Assembly (NCBI GenBank): GCA_031310005.1
Contig: CM062382.1
Coordinates: 744,001 to 808,000, forward strand
Length of the DNA stretch: 64,000 nucleotides
Direction of reading: 5' to 3'
DNA from: Dactylellina haptotyla
Taxonomy: Eukaryota; Ascomycota; Orbiliomycetes; Orbiliales; Orbiliaceae
In this document: piece by piece, positions 1 through 11,994 of the stretch
Numbering within the stretch: the stretch's first letter is position 1
Layout of the letters: each line of letters begins with the position of its first letter
Made by a program: the position numbers and the translations under genes
Notes under the pieces: model-generated
What the model saw: only the letters and a program-made list of their open reading frames with translations
Database searches by the model: none
What the model was told of the DNA's origin: nothing

Positions 1-1111
1 GCCTTGGCAGCTCAAACTCCGAACCCTTGCATTCATGTCCCGTGCTGAGGTCTAGGTCTATCCTCCGCAGATCTTTGAACCGGCGTTCCTTTAAATATTG
101 TAAGAAGGTGAACCACACATCGTCTTCCGATTTCTGTGCTATCCGACAATTTGAAATCGTCAGCTCCTCTAATCCTTCTGCAGAATACAACATGGCGCCC
201 ACTTCGTTCATTGTTAGAGTTGCATTCGCCACAAACAGCCTCTTGAGGTTAGACAGGTTAAGCGGTGGTATTTCCCAGCGAAATCCATTCCCATATTCTG
301 ATTGAACCCGAGCTCTTGGAGTACCGATCTTGAGCGTCTCAACATTGATTCCAATAGCGCGCATCCACGAATAAAACGCCTGCCTTGGCAGGTGTGAATT
401 TTGTTCCCGAGGAGTTGGTGCAGATATGCCGCTAATCTCAAGCTCTCGAAGCTTTCCAAGCACGGGCTTCAAACGTTCTACTTGATTCGGGCGAAGCTGA
501 AAGTCCTCCATGTATACAAACGGGCAGCTGATAAACTCAACGGACGGTAGCTTGCCTCGAGCCACGACCTCCATTACCGGTTCAAACATGTCATAGATAT
601 GCGCGTATTGAATACCCAATTGCGTCTCTGGTGTAATGTGTGTCCCTGATTGCCTCGGGCTCCTTGTATCCGGCCAGGGTAGATTTAACAAGGAACGAAC
701 TTTGCCATTCAATTCGATCCAGTCTCCAGTTTCAAATATGAGACTTTGGATATTCGGAAATTTAGAACACGCCTGCGTTAACTTTTCTACTATCTCGTCC
801 CTTATATCCTCTTCAGACCGAAAGAATGAGATATGAGGATTATCTCTTTTTTCGTATACTGGAACAGCAGACCAGAGGTAGAGCTCGCGGACTCGCGAGG
901 CCATTTTTGATTCCGATAGCTTGATAAGATTGTCGAGGCTCGCCTGACAGGGGAATACATATCGACACTCAACGACTCGGGTTATATGAGCCTCCTGAAA
1001 GAAATTATTGAGTACTCGACACGTCAATCTGAGTGCAAAGAGATCATCTTCATCGTCCAGTCCCTGGGCAATTAAGAGACCCAATTCGTAGGGGAGTGAA
1101 ATAATAGACAT
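1..1111 (-). CDS. F-box protein, 3' end cut off by the window
   Basis: A single open frame starts at the ATG complementary to 1109-1111 and runs without a stop to position 1, so about 370 codons are visible and the C-terminus lies outside the window. The first residues (MSIISLPYELGLLIAQGL, then an acidic DDEDD and LFALRLTCR) have the pattern of an F-box: LP-x-EL, a hydrophobic run, then a leucine/cysteine/arginine stretch. F-box proteins dock on Skp1 and select substrates for SCF ubiquitin ligases. The rest resembles the degenerate leucine-rich region of fungal F-box proteins (repeated LxxLxL-type segments such as LGKLRELEISGIS and LEELTISNCRI), but I cannot name a target. No intron is needed. 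The family assignment is by motif only; the substrate is unknown. Confidence 0.75.
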   Translation of the reverse strand, partial: MSIISLPYELGLLIAQGLDDEDDLFALRLTCRVLNNFFQEAHITRVVECRYVFPCQASLDNLIKLSESKMASRVRELYLWSAVPVYEKRDNPHISFFRSEEDIRDEIVEKLTQACSKFPNIQSLIFETGDWIELNGKVRSLLNLPWPDTRSPRQSGTHITPETQLGIQYAHIYDMFEPVMEVVARGKLPSVEFISCPFVYMEDFQLRPNQVERLKPVLGKLRELEISGISAPTPREQNSHLPRQAFYSWMRAIGINVETLKIGTPRARVQSEYGNGFRWEIPPLNLSNLKRLFVANATLTMNEVGAMLYSAEGLEELTISNCRIAQKSEDDVWFTFLQYLKERRFKDLRRIDLDLSTGHECKGSEFELPR

Positions 1112-4100
1112 GTTTGGGATACCGATGATCTACAGAAAAAGGTCTGCAGGCTGTTCTCGGTCTGTTTGTGTGTGAATTCAATACTTGGTGTACACGTGGT
1201 TATCGGGGTATTACTACATGGGAAAGGTTGAAATATAGCGATTGGTTCGGTGTCTGAGTCGACATTTCAGAAGGATCCAGCTTGGTGTAACACAAGATTT
1301 GGGTTAGAATGTGGAGCGACAGGGCCTTCAACGCAAACTTGGAAGGTTGCATCAATTTGGTTGATCTGGGACATCAAGCTCAGCAACAAAGATTTTGAAG
1401 ATATAATTCGGACCTATGCTAAGTCCCAGAAGCTATAATACCCGCTATTATACAGCTTAACGAATAAGATTATTAACTAAGCTACAATAAATACAAATAT
1501 ATATAGATAAATACGCCCTCTAGATCGTTATACAACAACCTTGGTTCGTCAGCGCTGCCTAAAAGACTTCCTTCCCGAATATTTGCTTTAACCCAAGTTA
1601 GGAAGTTCCATAAGTAGATATATCGATCTCTATTGTTCATCGGCGTTTGATAAAGTTGACTTGCAAACATTGCACATGCAATTCAGGGTTCATATTAATA
1701 TTATCAATGATGATTATCAGCATCTTTCGCAAACCGCCACATAAAGTTTTTGTATAACACTTGTAATAGTCGGGTCACTAAGTTTAATATTCGCCCTCCT
1801 TGGATTTTTGATCCATCAACCGATGTGGGAGGTTATTGCCTTTAACGGATATGCCATTACATAGAATTGTTTTACACTGTGTGACCGCGGCACTAGAAGC
1901 TTCAGCAGGCAGTTGGGTTTGAATTTGGGGGGGGATAAATCGATGATGCATGCGATCGTTCCTTGTTTATCTGTGTATCTGATTTCTCGGTGCCTCATCA
2001 CCGTGAATACAATTATTTCAGCAATAAAACAGTGAGCTACTAAGAGAGGGTGCGGACAAGAACATTTCTCCTTTCCCCATCTTAGCGGAAGTCGCTTGTC
2101 TTTTTGGAAAGTCTAGATTAGGTGCCATTTCGTATGTCACCTCGCGGCCATAAAACCGGCATATCTTGTTGTAATAACCTAGTATTGGACATCAGAATGT
2201 TTTCATTTCTCCCATATTGAAATATGTTGGACATGTAGGAACAGCAAATTATTTAGTAATCGCGTTCCGTAGCAACCGTTGTACTTGCACCGAGATTTTT
2301 TTCTTGGTCGAAATCGTCCTCAATACGAAAGGCTAAATAGACATCACATCACAATAAAAATGAATTCGGTTGGTGTTCCTCCTGGGGATTCAAAATATTT
2401 CGTTGTCATTTGCTTTTAGGGAGAGTTGCTCTCATAAGTCCGCAGACTCGCAGAATAGGCTTCAAAGGTCGAAGACCGGGTGCCCGCAGGCGTGTGAGAA
2501 GGACTACCTCTAGGTGGAAGCTGAATTTGAGGTTGAGGACTAGGACAAGCAACATTCGCTGTCGAAGCTGGCTGGTTCCAACGATCTTGGCTCTAGCCTC
2601 ACACCGTTCCACATAAACCGCACCAGATTGACAAACGAGCACACAACTACGGGAGAAAACGATGATGCTATAAGGTCGGCGGTATACTGAGTGATTCGCT
2701 CACACTTGCGTGTATTGCGCGTTATTTAGCAGAAACCTTCTATAAACGCTACGCCATATGTCCTTGATAGCTTCGGCGAACAAATGGTCGGGATATCATT
2801 TTGAGTACGGGTATATATTCGCCTAAAATCCGGACTCATATTGATTACGAAGTGTATCTATTGTATATTTTTGTTGGGATTCATATCAAACTTCTGATTT
2901 CCTTTCTGCATATAATAAGCCGCTTATGTGAAATATATTTCTTACTTCTAGTATTCATTTTAATGCAGATCTGCAGACATACCGAATCGGTTTGGAAGCT
3001 CATTTCCTGACAAACTCGACACAGTTTTCGATCGAAGACATTAAATTTCAACAATTGGACAATGTATACTTTCATTAGATATTTCAGTGCCGTGAGTCTT
3101 TTTGAGTTTTAGATGCCACTCCTTCATCCCTCATCGAGATAAAAGATCATTAAGTCCCTAAAATTCCATCGCTCCTTCTTTTATTCTCTTTCATCGCACG
3201 TTCTGGATGGATATAAATTAGTGGAGAATCTCAAAGGTCCTTATTATGGATTTTATGGATTGTCGAGTTATCTATTTTGAAACTCGCATACCGCTTGATG
3301 GTATTCTTCTTATTTAGCTATAGATGATAACTGATATATCATTGACTGGGCTTGAGGGCCACACTAAGACTAGATAGGATGGTAAACCCTCACCATGTTT
3401 GTAGACGGGGAAAAGGTTTTGAAATCCGGCTATTTAAAAATATCCATCATCGTGGATCCGGCGCCACCATACGGAGATCGACATATTACTTCATTTTGTC
3501 CAGAGTATCTTGACACTAAATTTAATTATTCATATCAATATCGTATAAAATCTCTCCAGATCTGAATTAAAGCTGGAGAGCCCCATATTAGGGGTAGAGT
3601 TTATTATTAACAATTCTTCTCCATACAATTTCGTGAAACTCAGGGTGATCTTATCAATTGCTTTTAGAGTTCTGCTTTGAGAATCTGCTTTAATAAACGC
3701 CAGCAGTCATCAGGTTTGAAACTCCTTCGTCGAAGAGATATAATGCATATCGGGACGGTTGAGTATCCTTTCGGAACATACACCGTATCTAGTGACTTTT
3801 AATCTCGATCGTATCCCAGAAGCCAACGCCTGATAATTTAGTTGTATACTTTGGATAGGATGAAGATATCAGTTAATACATTATTTCGATGATGTCTTGA
3901 ATAACTGTATGGAAGATATTTAGTTTCCATGATTGATCTCTGATCCTAGAGGGAAAAGCTAACGGTGTTGGCTAAGTATCCTTGCGTAATAGAAATCTGA
4001 TTTATATTCTCCGATATGCCATGTAACAAGCGTAGTCGAGATGGAAGCTCCAACTCACTCGTGGCTTTATGCTTTCGAAGTCGGGATCGCTGCAGAAGCG

Positions 4101-4464
4101 TGTTATGAATGTCTTTGATTTTTGAGGGTTGAATTTAGAGCTTTAATGAGATATGCTATAGCCTGCGGGTAGTCGATCTCATATTGGGGTTGGAGAAGTC
4201 ATTGTCGCTGTCGAAATTGACATACTCTGCACTACCCGCTAGTTTGAGCCGGCTTCCAGAACGAGATTACCGCTGCTACATTTGTAATTAGAGTTTGCGG
4301 ATTAAACCTAGGTACCTAGAAACTGACCATGGTAAGAACCTTCGTATAGACGTCGTTTCTGTTAGGATATCTTTGCAGATTGCCAAGAGCTCGAAGGAAA
4401 AATATTTAAGAGATTTTGGATTCGCGTTGATAAAGTGGTGGTGTAGATTGCGACTGAGCAATGT
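1112..4464. other. AT-rich gene-poor region
   Basis: This 3.3 kb stretch holds only short frames with no recognisable domain or consistent splice pattern. It is AT-rich with frequent TATA-like runs. The part next to 1111 must contain the promoter of the F-box gene. The only hint of old coding sequence is a serine/proline-rich minus-strand frame around 2416-2590 (listed separately). Confidence 0.6.
2416..2590 (-). pseudogene. Possible remnant of a Ser/Pro-rich coding sequence
   Basis: On the minus strand, one frame of about 56 codons ends with TAA at 2416-2418. It reads as a Pro/Ser/Thr-rich low-complexity segment (for example QPQIQLPPRGSPSHTPAGTR) with a TAG just upstream. It has no start codon, and a second frame is also open over the same bases. 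It could be the tail of a decayed gene like the one at 4465-5114, or chance. I recognise no family. Confidence 0.2.
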
Positions 4465-5114
4465 TTACATTCGTAGCAAAACAAAGTAGTCAGCTACATC
4501 TCTTTTATCTGTTGACTGAGTTTCGTGTGCTTGATAGCACATTTCATTCGATGGAAATGGTAATAGCCACGGGCGCATATGGGTAGTCTCGTTAATCAGC
4601 CCTATCTGTATGGCTTTGTTCATAATCGCTGGCCAGGCTTTCGACGCATATTCAGGAAGGTATTGGATATATTGCGGAGGCATATGATTATCTTCCAGGA
4701 GATCTGGGAAGTATTTGTTGATTTGTGCTTTGAATCCGGCATTCTCTAGCTTTAAATTGGCGATTTCTTTTTCAAGATTTAAGTATTTTTTTTATAGAAT
4801 TTTAAATGTTCGGTTAGTTCTCTTATGGTTGGGGCTTTTGGAGGGATTTTTTTAAGATTCTTGGTAGGAAAGCAAAAATATCAGTGCCGAGACTGCAAAA
4901 ATATCTGCTGTGTGTGTGGATGCTCGTTTGCAACGCAAAACTGTCGGAACATTCGCTGCGAGAAGGTCCAAGAGCTCCCTTTTACGTTCGAGCTTTCCTG
5001 GTGGTCGTGTTAGCTAAGCTTTAACGGTTATTCTCGTTCGGCTTACAGCCAGTCAGCAAGCAGCTAGGGCATCAATCTTGCACCTTCACAAAGGCGGGCA
5101 AGCTTAGATGTCAT
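4465..5114 (-). pseudogene. Decayed protein-coding gene with frameshifts and stops
   Basis: Read from an ATG at 5112-5114, the minus strand gives a plausible protein start (MTSKLARLCEGARLMP) and then in-frame TAG/TAA codons. A second frame follows with a helical, charged segment (KLERKRELLDLLAANVPTVL, then ADIFAVSALIFLLSYQE). After a frameshift near 4852-4860 comes KAPTIRELTEHLKFYKK, and after another in a run of A residues near 4790-4798 comes a coiled-coil-like part (LNLEKEIANLKLENAGFKAQ) and a C-terminal part ending at 4465. Coding character passing across frame breaks marks a pseudogene rather than chance ORFs. The early stops all differ from CAG/CAA by one C-to-T change, as repeat-induced point mutation would leave, though ordinary decay is also possible. 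I do not recognise the family. Confidence 0.6.
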
Positions 5115-5976
5115 ATGTTCGATGTTACCAATTGTGATTTATGATGGTCAAGGTTAATGTATCGTGTAAGTTTGTTGTATCAAGAGGGCTCTGGTAGGAC
5201 TCTCCATCAAATAACATCGGATTCCTCCTATAATTATCCTAGCAATATGATGGTCTGATACCGGTATGGCCTCATAGCTCTTTGATCCCTACTGCTTGTA
5301 TTTGTTACCAAGGTAGTGCGGCAATTTAGGACTGCTGTCTCATATAAGGCAGTGAAGGGTATATTAGATAGCTCAGCTCGTCCTCCCACTTGTTATCAGT
5401 TAATATACCACAATCAAGATTCTCTAGACATATATGAACTGGTGATGGAGATCGGTTGAGATGAATAGGACTCAAAGGAGATCATTTCGGGTTCATCCTT
5501 TTCTGTGATAGCATGGCTCTATCTTTGTCATTGTTGCGAATGGGCATGGGCATGGCCCTGCGTTGCAAATTGGGCACGTATATATAGAGTCTAGGAGGAT
5601 GCAGTCTTGTATCTAGACAAAGAGGAGGATGCAGGAAAGTAGTTTATATTCTTATGTTGTTGGCTATTGCGATCAACCAAGTTTCGATTGGTTGAATATG
5701 GCATAAATATATTACAATCCTGTCGGTAAACCGTTGTATTTGACATAACGGTATATATATATTATATTATGATACTACAGGACTGATGGAGGAAAGAAGG
5801 AAAGAAAGGGGGAGGAAATAGTGGGGAGGAAAGGGCATCTTTTATAGCCTGGGCTGGTGGGAGTGGAAGAGGACCGAAGCCTTCAGTGGTGTTGTGTGGG
5901 AGTGAAATGGACCTATATTCTGCTACTAGGTGTTGGAAGCTAACCTTCTAGAAGATAGAGCAGCCGTGACATCACC

Positions 5977-6010
5977 GGAAGGGATTGGAAGGAATTGGAA
6001 GGAATTGGGA
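5977..6010. repeat. Short tandem repeat, ggaaggaattg-like units
   Basis: About three imperfect copies of a 10-base unit (ggaaggaatt) stand head to tail. They lie in the GC-richer island with no gene attached. Confidence 0.7.
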
Positions 6011-6355
6011 GAAGCGGGAAATGGTGGGAATATTCCGTGCCGGGAACGATAGGAAAGAGAGCCGCGCCCTGTCTGAGATCCCGAGCGAAAAAAGATCTCG
6101 ATCTGAGGGAAGCCAGGGAGCCGGGCCGGACAGGGCTGAATTGGAATTGGGTGGGATGCGTCGGCTCGATCCGAGTGGACGGGGTGCGGCGGTGCGGTGG
6201 ATGGGCAGCATGGATCTTCCCGAGACCTGCCCGCCGGAGATTTATTGCAGCTTTACCCGTTTTACCCTCCAGAGTGCAGCTGCACGGAATACCGTCATTA
6301 TTATAATATATAATATACATATGCAAACACGAATGCATTTTAAAGGAGGATAAAA

Positions 6356-6380
6356 TGGAAATAGAAATAGAAATAGAAAA
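6356..6380. repeat. Microsatellite (ATAGAA)n
   Basis: About four consecutive copies of a six-base unit reading gaaata/atagaa lie between the GC-rich island and the carrier gene promoter. Confidence 0.8.
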
Positions 6381-7418
6381 TTAGCGCTGGGAATCAGTTA
6401 ATGCGGCAGACAGGAGGCAGAGCAGGCGGATGCGAAGATCTGGCGGAGGGCTGGGAAGGTCAGGTAGGACCAGCCAAAAAAGGGGCCCAGGTTTCAGGCT
6501 GACATCATGCGCCCGCCGACCTGTTTGCTCAGCTACGGACATGACAAGTTATTCTACGTTCCTGATCTAGCGGAAGGGCAGATCTAGATTTCGATTTTAG
6601 TATTTGCCCCCCTCAGTTAAAGAGGGGACGGTATTGTTCAGGGTATTTAAGATTGAGGTTTAAAATCCCTCCGTTCGCAGCCTGCTCGACGGGGCGCCAC
6701 GTTGAACTTGTCGTCGGGTATTAATACGCATTTAACTGGGCCTCTTATTATTACCGCCGTTGTCTCCCTCGCATCCGTATGCCTCAATACAAAACAAATA
6801 GAAGAATAGAGACAGATATAAGTATATGCGTAGGCGGGACCCCATCGCGCCCTTCGGACACTCTCCTCCCCTCCCGCTGTTTAAATAAATGTGCACCTGA
6901 GCAGCCTAGCGGATTCCCGGCGAGGTCATTCGCAACAAAGCGAAATTTGTCAGTGAGAAAAAGGGTCACAACACCACCGCCCAATTGGACACCTCCAACG
7001 ACATCCAATCCGAGACGACGTCAAATAAAAATAAAACACCGTCAACCTTATTTATTATTAAACGACCTGCACCCTTCTTACTGCTCCTTCTCTCCTTTCC
7101 GTACTTCTGAACTCTCATCTCTAACGACGTGGCGTACATTCGAACATCCGGAATAGCAACAATAACAGCACCGTTGCTGTTCTCTATCTAATCGCGATCC
7201 CTGTCCGACAAGACCTCGACAGCCGCAGAATATCGCTCACTAGTGTATATATCCAGCGGAGTAACGAATTGCCGGTGGTGCATTTTCATTCTCTATCGTC
7301 CCGGCCGGACCTGCATCCAGCAGACCCAGATTCCGACTATCTGCACTTCAAAAACAGCGCTAGGGAATAAAAACAGGGAAACCAGCGGCTTCCCGATAGG
7401 AGGACGTATCACTACGAC

Positions 7419-9185
7419 ATGGCCGTCTCCAAGGAAGAGGCCCATCTCATGTCGAAAGACGACAAACCCGTGAGTACCTCTCTCTTTTGTAGATATCCTC
7501 CAGATATCCCGTAGATATACACACCCTGTTCCGCTCGAATGAGCCGCACATTCCCTCCGCAAGCCGAAACAAGAAGGCCCAAGTCCCCAAACAAGGCCAA
7601 CCCCGGCCGCAACCCAGAAGCTTAGCTCCTCCTCTCCGCTGGCAAACAAACGAAACGAACACGCCCGGACGAGAACCAGAGGGAGAGCTCTGAACCGAGA
7701 CGAGAAAAAAATAAAAATTAAACATCCCGAAAATTTTCTTGGAAGACACAAAGACACCTCCCTCCGAAAGACAGGAAACTAACACCCAAAACCACCCGGT
7801 CCGTCTCAAACAGATCCCGCAATCCGCCCTACAGTCCCCAATCTCGGCCTCGGCCAACCTCGCCTCCTCAATGACCAGCAGTGCCGCCTCGGACCAGGGG
7901 TTACTCTACCGCACCCGTCAATATGTCGCCACCCAGACCGTCGCCGCCTTCATCGCCGGTGGTGTCGCCGGCGCCGTCTCCAGAACCGTCGTCTCACCTC
8001 TCGAACGCCTAAAAATTCTATATCAAGTCCAGGGCACCGGCGGTCCCTCCTACACCGGCATTGGAGCTTCGTTGGCCAAAATGTGGAGGGAAGAGGGCTG
8101 GAGAGGGTTCCTTCGGTATGTCATATATACATACCCTTCTATTTTTTTGCTCGCTTTTGTCTGCACCACACGGGGCAGAGATTCTCGATGAGGCCCATCG
8201 AAAAAATTGTGGGGAAAAACGGGGGGCACAGAGCTAATGCGGGATCTCGCGTTTGACAGTGGGAACGGCACCAATTGCATTCGAATCGTTCCTTATTCGG
8301 CAGTACAGTTTTCCTCGTATACAATCTACAAAGATGTACGATATAAATAGACCCCTGCAACTTTAAATATATATTCAACTGAGCCGCTATACTAACAAAA
8401 TTCTCACCTGGCAGTTCTTCTTACGGCCTGGCGAAACACAGCTCGACACCCAGCGAAGATTACTAGCTGGTGGAATGGCCGGTGTCACCTCTGTTGGTGC
8501 GTTCAAATAACTTACGACTCATCTAATTTCGAAAACCGCTAACCAAATTGCTGTAGTCGCAACATACCCACTCGACATCTGCCGCACCCGATTATCGATA
8601 CACACCGCGTCCCTCGAGGCCCTCGGCAAGACGGGCCAGCGCGTCAAGATCCCCGGAATGTGGGAAACAATGATCCACATGTACAAGCACGAAGGCGGCG
8701 TGCTAGCGCTCTACCGCGGATTAGTACCGACACTGGCGGGTGTCGCGCCCTACGTCGGACTGAATTTCGCCTGTTACGAGCAAATCCGAGAATGGATGAC
8801 GCCGGAGGGTGAGAAGGCTCCTGGACCGTTGGGCAAGCTCGCCTGTGGCGCTATGAGCGGCGCCATCGCCCAGACCTTCACCTATCCATTTGGTATGTTC
8901 TTCTACGATGTAGTTCGCAATTTGGAGTATTCACTTACTATGATGCATATAGACCTCCTCCGCCGCCGATTCCAAGTCAACACCATGTCCGGACTCGGAT
9001 TCAAGTACAACTCCATATGGCACGCCATCACATCGATTGTCCGGCAGGAAGGCCTCCGCGGAATGTACAAGGGAATCATCCCGAACCTGCTCAAAGTCGC
9101 CCCATCGATGGCCAGCTCGTGGTTCAGTTACGAGCTGGTCAAAGATTTCCTGATGGCGCTAGACGCAGAGAAATCCGACCTATAA
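7419..9185 (+). CDS. Mitochondrial carrier (SLC25), APS/PAPS-transporter type
   Basis: Six exons: 7419-7469, 7814-8115, 8260-8335, 8415-8496, 8557-8892, 8953-9185, giving 359 aa. Three carrier repeats carry the family signature Px[DE]xx[KR]: PLERLK at residues 79-84, PLDICR at 175-180 and PFDLLR at 281-286. Six membrane helices in the inner mitochondrial membrane are expected. The sequence resembles S. cerevisiae Ypr011c, a transporter of adenosine 5'-phosphosulfate and 3'-phosphoadenosine 5'-phosphosulfate (GNGTNCIRI, YPLD, ALYRGLVPTLAGVAPYVGLN and QTFTYPFDLLRRRFQV all fit). The substrate is inferred from that likeness. The first intron is long (344 nt) but has a CTAAC branch site near 7773 and a CAG acceptor. 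ATG 7419 is the first ATG after a TATA-like element; an internal Met37 at 7871 is an alternative start. Confidence 0.87.
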
Positions 9186-10087
9186 CACTTTTTTTTTGTT
9201 CGCCTTCCTGATTCTTCGGTGTCCTGGTAGTACATAATAAGGGAGCTCTTATTGACACCCAACAGCTTCTATAACAGATCTTCTTGCAACGAAGCCATAT
9301 TTGCATGGTATAGAGCTCCCAAATTCTAACGAAAAATTTTTTAGTCTCATTGTAATCATATGCCTTTTTTCTTTGGGGTCTTTGTTTTCATTTACCGGGT
9401 TTTATATGTGGTATATTTTTTCTTCTTTTTTTTTGTTCTACCATGGGTTCCTTTTTTCTGTTCATATTCTTCGATACTTTCCTTAACGGGCATCTGCAGG
9501 TTGTTTTTTCCACAGTGTATTCAGTTTGGGGTACCCTTTTTGCTTTTGCCATTTTTTACTCGCGTACCTGGTTTCTGTTACTTGCATCTTAGATTCGGTT
9601 GGTTCCTTTTGTTTTGTTTTATGCGCTCTTTCTTGCAGCTCCGGATTCATATTTTTTTCGTATATATACTTTTTATCGTTCGAGATGTCGGTGCTAGCCG
9701 GCGCGACTACGGACATCAAGAGGTGGTCATTATATTTGGGGGCAAGGAGCTGATGGATTCGATATCCTGATATATATATGCAATATCTTCGGATTCTGTA
9801 TATATGCAAAAAGGTGGTCAAGGACCTAAATGGTGTAATTTTATATAGTCCGGCTTTTTGTTTCCTTTGTTGATACTTATTTGAGGGTGAAATAGAGATG
9901 GCTATAGAGATAATCAAGATGATGACATGATATTACACTGCCACTTGCGCCATATATGCATAATGGTTCTATAAAAGTTCGTACTAAATATATATTGATT
10001 CATGATGGCAATACTCCTCCTGGTAATATAAGTATATGGTCGCTGAAAGAACGGGATTCAAAAAATATATAAAAAAACGATAGCTGT
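9186..10087. other. Intergenic, convergent 3' regions
   Basis: Between the convergent carrier and RTG2 genes lies T-rich sequence with several long T runs (9190-9200, 9420-9440) on the plus strand. It probably holds the two 3' untranslated regions. I see no gene. Confidence 0.7.
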
Positions 10088-11994
10088 CTATTCCACCGTC
10101 TCCCAAATCACAGACACCTTCCTCCGGAACCCGTCGCAGTTCTTCTTCTTCCCGACCTTCTCGATGTCCTCCACCGCCTTCTTGACCATTATCGCAGAGG
10201 TGTCCGGGTCATCATTGACCACTCTCACCCGTAGCACGATATCCGAGTGCTCCTTCCTCGAGACATCTCTCGCGAAGAAACTAATCTTCCCGTCGACCTC
10301 ACTCAACCTCCTCCTCCTCCCATTCCCACTCCCATCGTCACTCCCACTGCTGATTCCGCCGCTATCCCTCCTCTTTATCCCTTCCACATCTCCATTCCCG
10401 TCATCCGCAATCCCCACCGGAAACACCGCACCCACGGCATGCGCGACGGCACCGACATACCTCGCCCACCAGGCCATCTCCACCCCGACAACCATCTCCA
10501 ACCTCTCCTTAAACCCACTCTCCGCGACCTCCCCACCCCACCTCGCGCAAAGCACCAACCCCAACAACGCCCTCTCCACATGCGTCAACCCGTGCACCCC
10601 GCCCAACAACCCCGTCGTCGTAAAATGCAGCCCCGCACTCGCCCTCCCTTCCTTCATCACCCCCTTATGAAAATACATCAAATTCGCCAGCGCCGGCACA
10701 ATCTCCCGCCAAAACACATCCGGCGTGCTCTTCGGCAACGCATCGTTAATAACCCTACTAACCTTCCCGCTCCCAGCAATCCTATATACCTCCGTCGCGA
10801 CCACCAGCGGATTCGCGCCGCGCACCTCCTCGCTCAGCATATTATACAGATACCCCTCCCTCACCCCGCCCTGACAGAACACGACGCTCTTAATCTGCGG
10901 TAAACACCGCAACAGATTCCTTATCAAAAACGCAACCGCGGGCACCTGTCCCGCGCGTCTGTCTGAGATTCTAAACTTGGCGCCGAGTTCCTCCTGTTGC
11001 GTGCCCGAGAGCTCCACGCCGATTTTGTTGGCCAACATGGTGAATTTCTCCCGGGTGGCGGAGAACCCGTTTATGATGGGGATCGGGTACGGTTGGATAT
11101 CGTGTTCCGCTAGCAGGAGGTATCCGAAGCCTCGGAAGCCCCCGCCGGAGAGGTATAGCGTGTACCCGCCTTCCCTTTCGGCGTCGTGTTTAAGTTCGTC
11201 CGGGAGATCGAGGGTGTCGACTGCTTTTGTGAGTTCCTCGCGGATGTGGGAGGCGGTGGCTTCGACGGCGACGCTGTTGAGTGCGGTTTGTAGTTTCTTG
11301 GTGAGTGCTGCCGCGCCGAAGGGGAGGGAGACGGCTTGTTTTGCTGTGGTGAGGGTGCCGTGCTTGGAGACCATCCATGAGAGTTGGGTGGATCCGCCGC
11401 CGAGGTCCATTACTAGTCCTTCAACGGTTGCGAAGGAGGATGCGATGCCCAGAGCGCCTATTGCGCCTTCTTCGTCTTTGGGGAGGAGGGTGACGGTCCA
11501 TCCGAGCGCGGATTCGATTGATGCGCGGAATTCGACGGAGTTGGGGGCCGTGCGGGTCGCTTCTGTAGCTATCAGTTTGATGTTGGCAGCGGGGACGGAG
11601 TAGGATTTGCAGATGGAGCGGAAGCGGAGGAGGGTGGTTGTTATCAGGGATATTGTGGACGCGGGGATGGGGGATTTGATGTGCGAGGAGGAGAGGGTGG
11701 AGTATTGGAACTGCGCATCGTAGAGCGATATGGCCGCGCGGTCGGTGTACAGCGTCGGCAGGATGCGCGCGGTGAGCGGGTGGAGGGTGGTTATCGAGAA
11801 GCGCACGCCGTTGCTGTAGTTTTTGATAATGGAGATAAATGTGTTAGTTTTGTGGTATTTTGGGTGTTGGTTGCACACACGCAATTAACTGCGTCGGCTT
11901 CGACTTACCTGCCAATGTCGACGATAGCGTGGAGGTGCTCGGGATTGTGGCTCTCGACGGCGTACGTCTGCGCGGCCGCGGATATCGTCGCCAT
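10088..11994 (-). CDS. RTG2: Retrograde regulation protein 2, Ppx/GppA family
   Basis: Two exons, 11909-11994 and 10088-11813, encode 603 aa; the intron at 11814-11908 falls inside the N-terminal phosphate loop. Joining the exons restores the motif IVDIGSNGVRFSI (about residues 24-36), the classic start of the exopolyphosphatase/GppA ATPase fold. Other core motifs are ATEATR (111-116) and DLGGGST (165-171), which bind phosphate, and LSGGGFRG later. In yeast Rtg2 senses mitochondrial dysfunction and frees the Rtg1/Rtg3 transcription factors by acting on Mks1; in filamentous fungi the role is less clear. The C-terminal third is Gly/Ser/Arg-rich around 500-540, then ends in a short structured tail. 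The 3' half is GC-rich, so long antisense frames there are shadows. Confidence 0.92.

Larger units (their letters stand above)
5115..7418. other. Intergenic region and promoter of the carrier gene
   Basis: This stretch contains no supported gene. A purine-rich tract lies at about 5786-5840 and a GC-richer island at about 5950-6250, where frames are open on both strands; neither looks like a protein. The stretch from about 7240 to 7418 has no ATG before 7419 and includes a TATA-like tgtatatatcc near 7239, consistent with the core promoter and leader of the downstream carrier gene. Confidence 0.6.

Noticed and set aside
5940-6353. Overlapping 100-130 codon frames on both strands in a GC-rich island
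   Set aside because: Open on several frames at once, low-complexity composition, no domain, no splice pattern; high GC alone removes stops.
9360-9917. Frames of 136-144 codons on both strands
   Set aside because: T-rich 3' region; the translations are Phe/Leu or Lys/Gln low-complexity sequence with no domain.
10164-11603. Long plus-strand frames of 168-218 codons
   Set aside because: Antisense shadows of the GC-rich RTG2 coding sequence, with proline/serine-rich translations typical of antisense frames.
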